A stretch of DNA of 64,000 bases from Carallia brachiata (lineage: Eukaryota > Streptophyta > Magnoliopsida > Malpighiales > Rhizophoraceae), in contig JADCRB010000068.1 in assembly GCA_021464245.1 (NCBI GenBank), positions 8,046,134-8,110,133 of the forward strand, given 5' to 3'. A program made the translations under genes and the position numbers. Below are positions 61,896 through 64,000 of this stretch, piece after piece; within the stretch, counting starts at the first letter, position 1, and the number at the start of each line of letters is the position of its first letter. Under the pieces are notes generated by a model, which saw nothing but the letters and a program-made list of their open reading frames with translations, was not told the origin of the DNA and searched no databases.

Positions 61896-63260
61896 CTAAC
61901 ACTCATTACATTCTTTCTCAACGACAACATATGCAATGAAACTGCCTTTATTTTCATCCACTGCCACTGCTGCTAATTCGCAGCCTCTATAGGGCCCTTT
62001 CAAAAGCACCCATCTAAACATATGAATGATCTGCATCTGTTGGGGAACCCTTCTTTGGAAGCTTTTACACAAATAAACAATCTTTGGAACGTATTTGGTG
62101 AGCGTCATTCTGATCAATCTTATCTTGATATTTAATTTTGAGGACACTACCAAGATTGGTTTCCCTAAGCAATTCAACATACTTAGACAAACTTTTTGAA
62201 TGAGTCAGTGTGCGACCCTCTAATCTACTTCACTGCCTTATTCTTTTCGCTCCATAACTGCATATGGTGAGGTTCCACTCCGTACGTTTCTTTTAATACT
62301 TTGTACATCAAATTCATGCTCATACCAGAATCTGTCCTCAAGTATGACAGTAATACTTTGCCAATCTATTTAGCAAAGGTTCCCCTCACCTTTCCAACTC
62401 TAACACAGTTACGTGTTAGTTCTAAATTTCTAATCATAAAGGTTTTGCCACTAGACAATTCAATGCCTACATATAAAATGGACATCCTGAAACTTCACAC
62501 CTAGTCCTACACGTTCTTTTTGATTTTTAGTGTAATTTAGTTCACTCCTTCCCAAATAACATATTCCCACAATACCTCTTTAAATATGCATGTATCTTTG
62601 AACAATTGTTTCATACAAAATTTCACTCTCTTCCAATCTTGATACCTAAGAGAGATTCCATTGATCTTATAAGTTGGACCAACTTTTTTGAGAATTTTGT
62701 TTTTCCTTTCCTTCTTCATCGAAAGATCCTTCCCCATCAAAGCATCTAAATCTACTGAAATATCACTATCCACAATGTCACTCTCATTTTCCTCAACATA
62801 TAACATTTGAACTTGTAACTTTCTATTTATCAATAGTAGATTTCAACCATTCATCATCATCAGAATCAGTAAATTCATACTCCTCATCTAAGCCCTCAAG
62901 GTCTAGATCATCACTATCCCTTTTTATCTCTATCAACAACTTTATCAATATATTCACCTTTTACTACTCTAGTCCTCTTTCTCCTCACTATTATATTCAT
63001 TATGATTTGGTTTGCTAGCATAAGGTTTTCTAGAAAACTTCTTGATTTTTACACTTTATTAGATGTTGACCTAGATGCATGAGGAGGTGTAGGAAGTAGG
63101 AACAGAGCAAGTTCTAGTTGTTGACCTTGTTATTTTTTTTTGTGCATCTTTACATTTAAATTTTAGTGTGCTAGTCATTCTATCAATATTGTCAACATTA
63201 AATTTCGTTGCCACATGCTCTCTCTCAATTATTTGATCAACTATCTTTTTCAATCTAGGA
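61896..63260 (-). mobile_element. Decayed MuDR-like (MULE) transposase relic, minus strand
   Basis: Minus-strand pieces in order are: a charged N-terminal stretch; an acidic region (ENESDIVDSDISVDLDALMG, about 62700-62790); the MuDR DNA-binding region (about 62537-62640, CIFKEVLWEYVIWEGVN); and, after many stops, part of the MULE catalytic domain (about 61915-62010, LLKGPYRGCELAAVAVDENK). The first catalytic aspartate of the usual DGCHLKG-like motif is gone (WVLLKGPYRG). No terminal repeats were identified. Confidence 0.7.
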
Positions 63261-63309
63261 CTCTCCTAGGTGTATTACCGTATTAGAGACAACAATAACA
63301 TCAACATTG

Positions 63310-63450
63310 ACACAGTGAAATCAGACGCGAGCCTAGGGCACGCCTCTGACGCTAGGCACCATAAGGCTTTTTTGCTCCTAGGCGATGGACTCATGGAGGT
63401 GAGCCTAAGCAGCGTCTCCTCTTGAGGTTGAAGCGGCAATTAAGCGTGCT
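63310..63450. repeat. GC-richer repeat with CCTAGG palindromes
   Basis: Contains GAGCCTAGGGCACGCCT, CGCTAGGCACC and CTCCTAGGCGATGG, a style common in dispersed plant repeats. Ends and family were not determined. Confidence 0.35.
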
Positions 63451-63480
63451 TCCCTTAAATGGAAAACTGTTATTTATTTA

Positions 63481-64000
63481 TTATATATATATATATATAT
63501 CAAAGACAAAAGAATGACAACGCTATACTTATATCTCTAATAAAACTCGATTGACTTTTCGGATATAAACACAAACAAGATGCTATTACAAAGAGACAAA
63601 AAAAACTTGGTTGGGTTTTTTTTCTCTCTCGTCTCTCTCTCTCTCTCTCTGTATTTTTCATTCTCTTTTTTAATTTTTATTTTAAGTTATTTCTCAAACT
63701 TTAAAGAAAGATTCATTTCTTTTTAATTTATTAATACACCTTAATAAGCTATTTCTCAAACTCAAAAGAAAGCAACTAATTCTATGAGTTAAACATGCCA
63801 AGTGGCATTTTTTTTTTTTTTTTTTGTAATTTTGCCTCATTCTTTTCCAACTTTTAGCTTCCTTTCGGTCATATTCATCACGTTTTTTCTTGAACTTCTA
63901 ATTTTAAAATAAATATATTTGTTACTTATTTTTTTAATATAAAGAGTGGTAAAGGAAAAATATTATTTACAAAAATTTATAAGGAGTGGAAAAGTTTATT
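63481..64000. other. Microsatellite and AT-rich spacer to the window end
   Basis: A TA run (63481-63500), a CT run (about 63620-63650) and poly(T) tracts. No gene seen. Confidence 0.7.

Overview
This window is nuclear DNA from a flowering plant, most likely a woody eudicot. The evidence is spliced genes with GT-AG introns, plant-specific proteins, very AT-rich spacers, and many decayed transposons. I cannot name the species. I see no rRNA, no convincing tRNA gene and no CRISPR array.

Four host genes can be assembled exon by exon: a small single-membrane-span protein of unknown function (minus strand, coding 20100-20629, with a leader exon near 21560-21750); HMG-CoA reductase (minus, 40773-43359); a cinnamoyl-CoA-reductase-like NADPH reductase (plus, 50514-52664); and the SWI/SNF subunit SWI3B (plus, 57246-59843). 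The reductase gene is intact. HMGR carries one single-base deletion and SWI3B carries three. All their splice sites and all flanking protein sequence are otherwise normal, so these are either very young pseudogenes or indel errors in the assembly.

Layout. 0-4 kb: a FAR1-related (FRS, MULE-type) pseudogene facing an exon of the kind found next to plant ULP1-type proteases. 5 kb: an orphan last exon of the Mg2+/H+ exchanger MHX. 4-27 kb: a segmental-duplication field. A block carrying the small-protein gene occurs as copy 1 (about 8.73-12.73 kb), copy 2 (about 16.15-20.75 kb) and a shorter copy 3 (about 25.39-26.64 kb). An inverted piece of the block lies at 13.05-13.75 kb. Only copy 2 keeps an open gene and its leader exon. 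Copy 2 also holds a 290-bp near-perfect foldback and an expanded array of ~185-bp repeats. 22.7-23.5 kb: the start of a class I small heat-shock protein gene and a second unidentified gene fragment. 27.7-30.6 kb: a decayed MuDR-like element. 30.6-40.7 kb: spacer with local duplications and two SINE-like sequences. 43.9-44.7 kb: a terminal-inverted-repeat element. 46.8-47.7 and 54.1-55.1 kb: two poly(A)-tailed retroposons with clear target-site duplications. 48.98-49.93 kb: a 480-bp tandem duplication. 61.9-63.3 kb: a second MuDR-like relic on the minus strand.

The four host genes do not form a pathway unit. HMGR supplies mevalonate, the reductase family acts on phenylpropanoid-type or related carbonyl substrates, and SWI3B is a chromatin-remodelling core subunit. 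The main biology is how duplications and several transposon classes have cut, copied and reshuffled genes around them.
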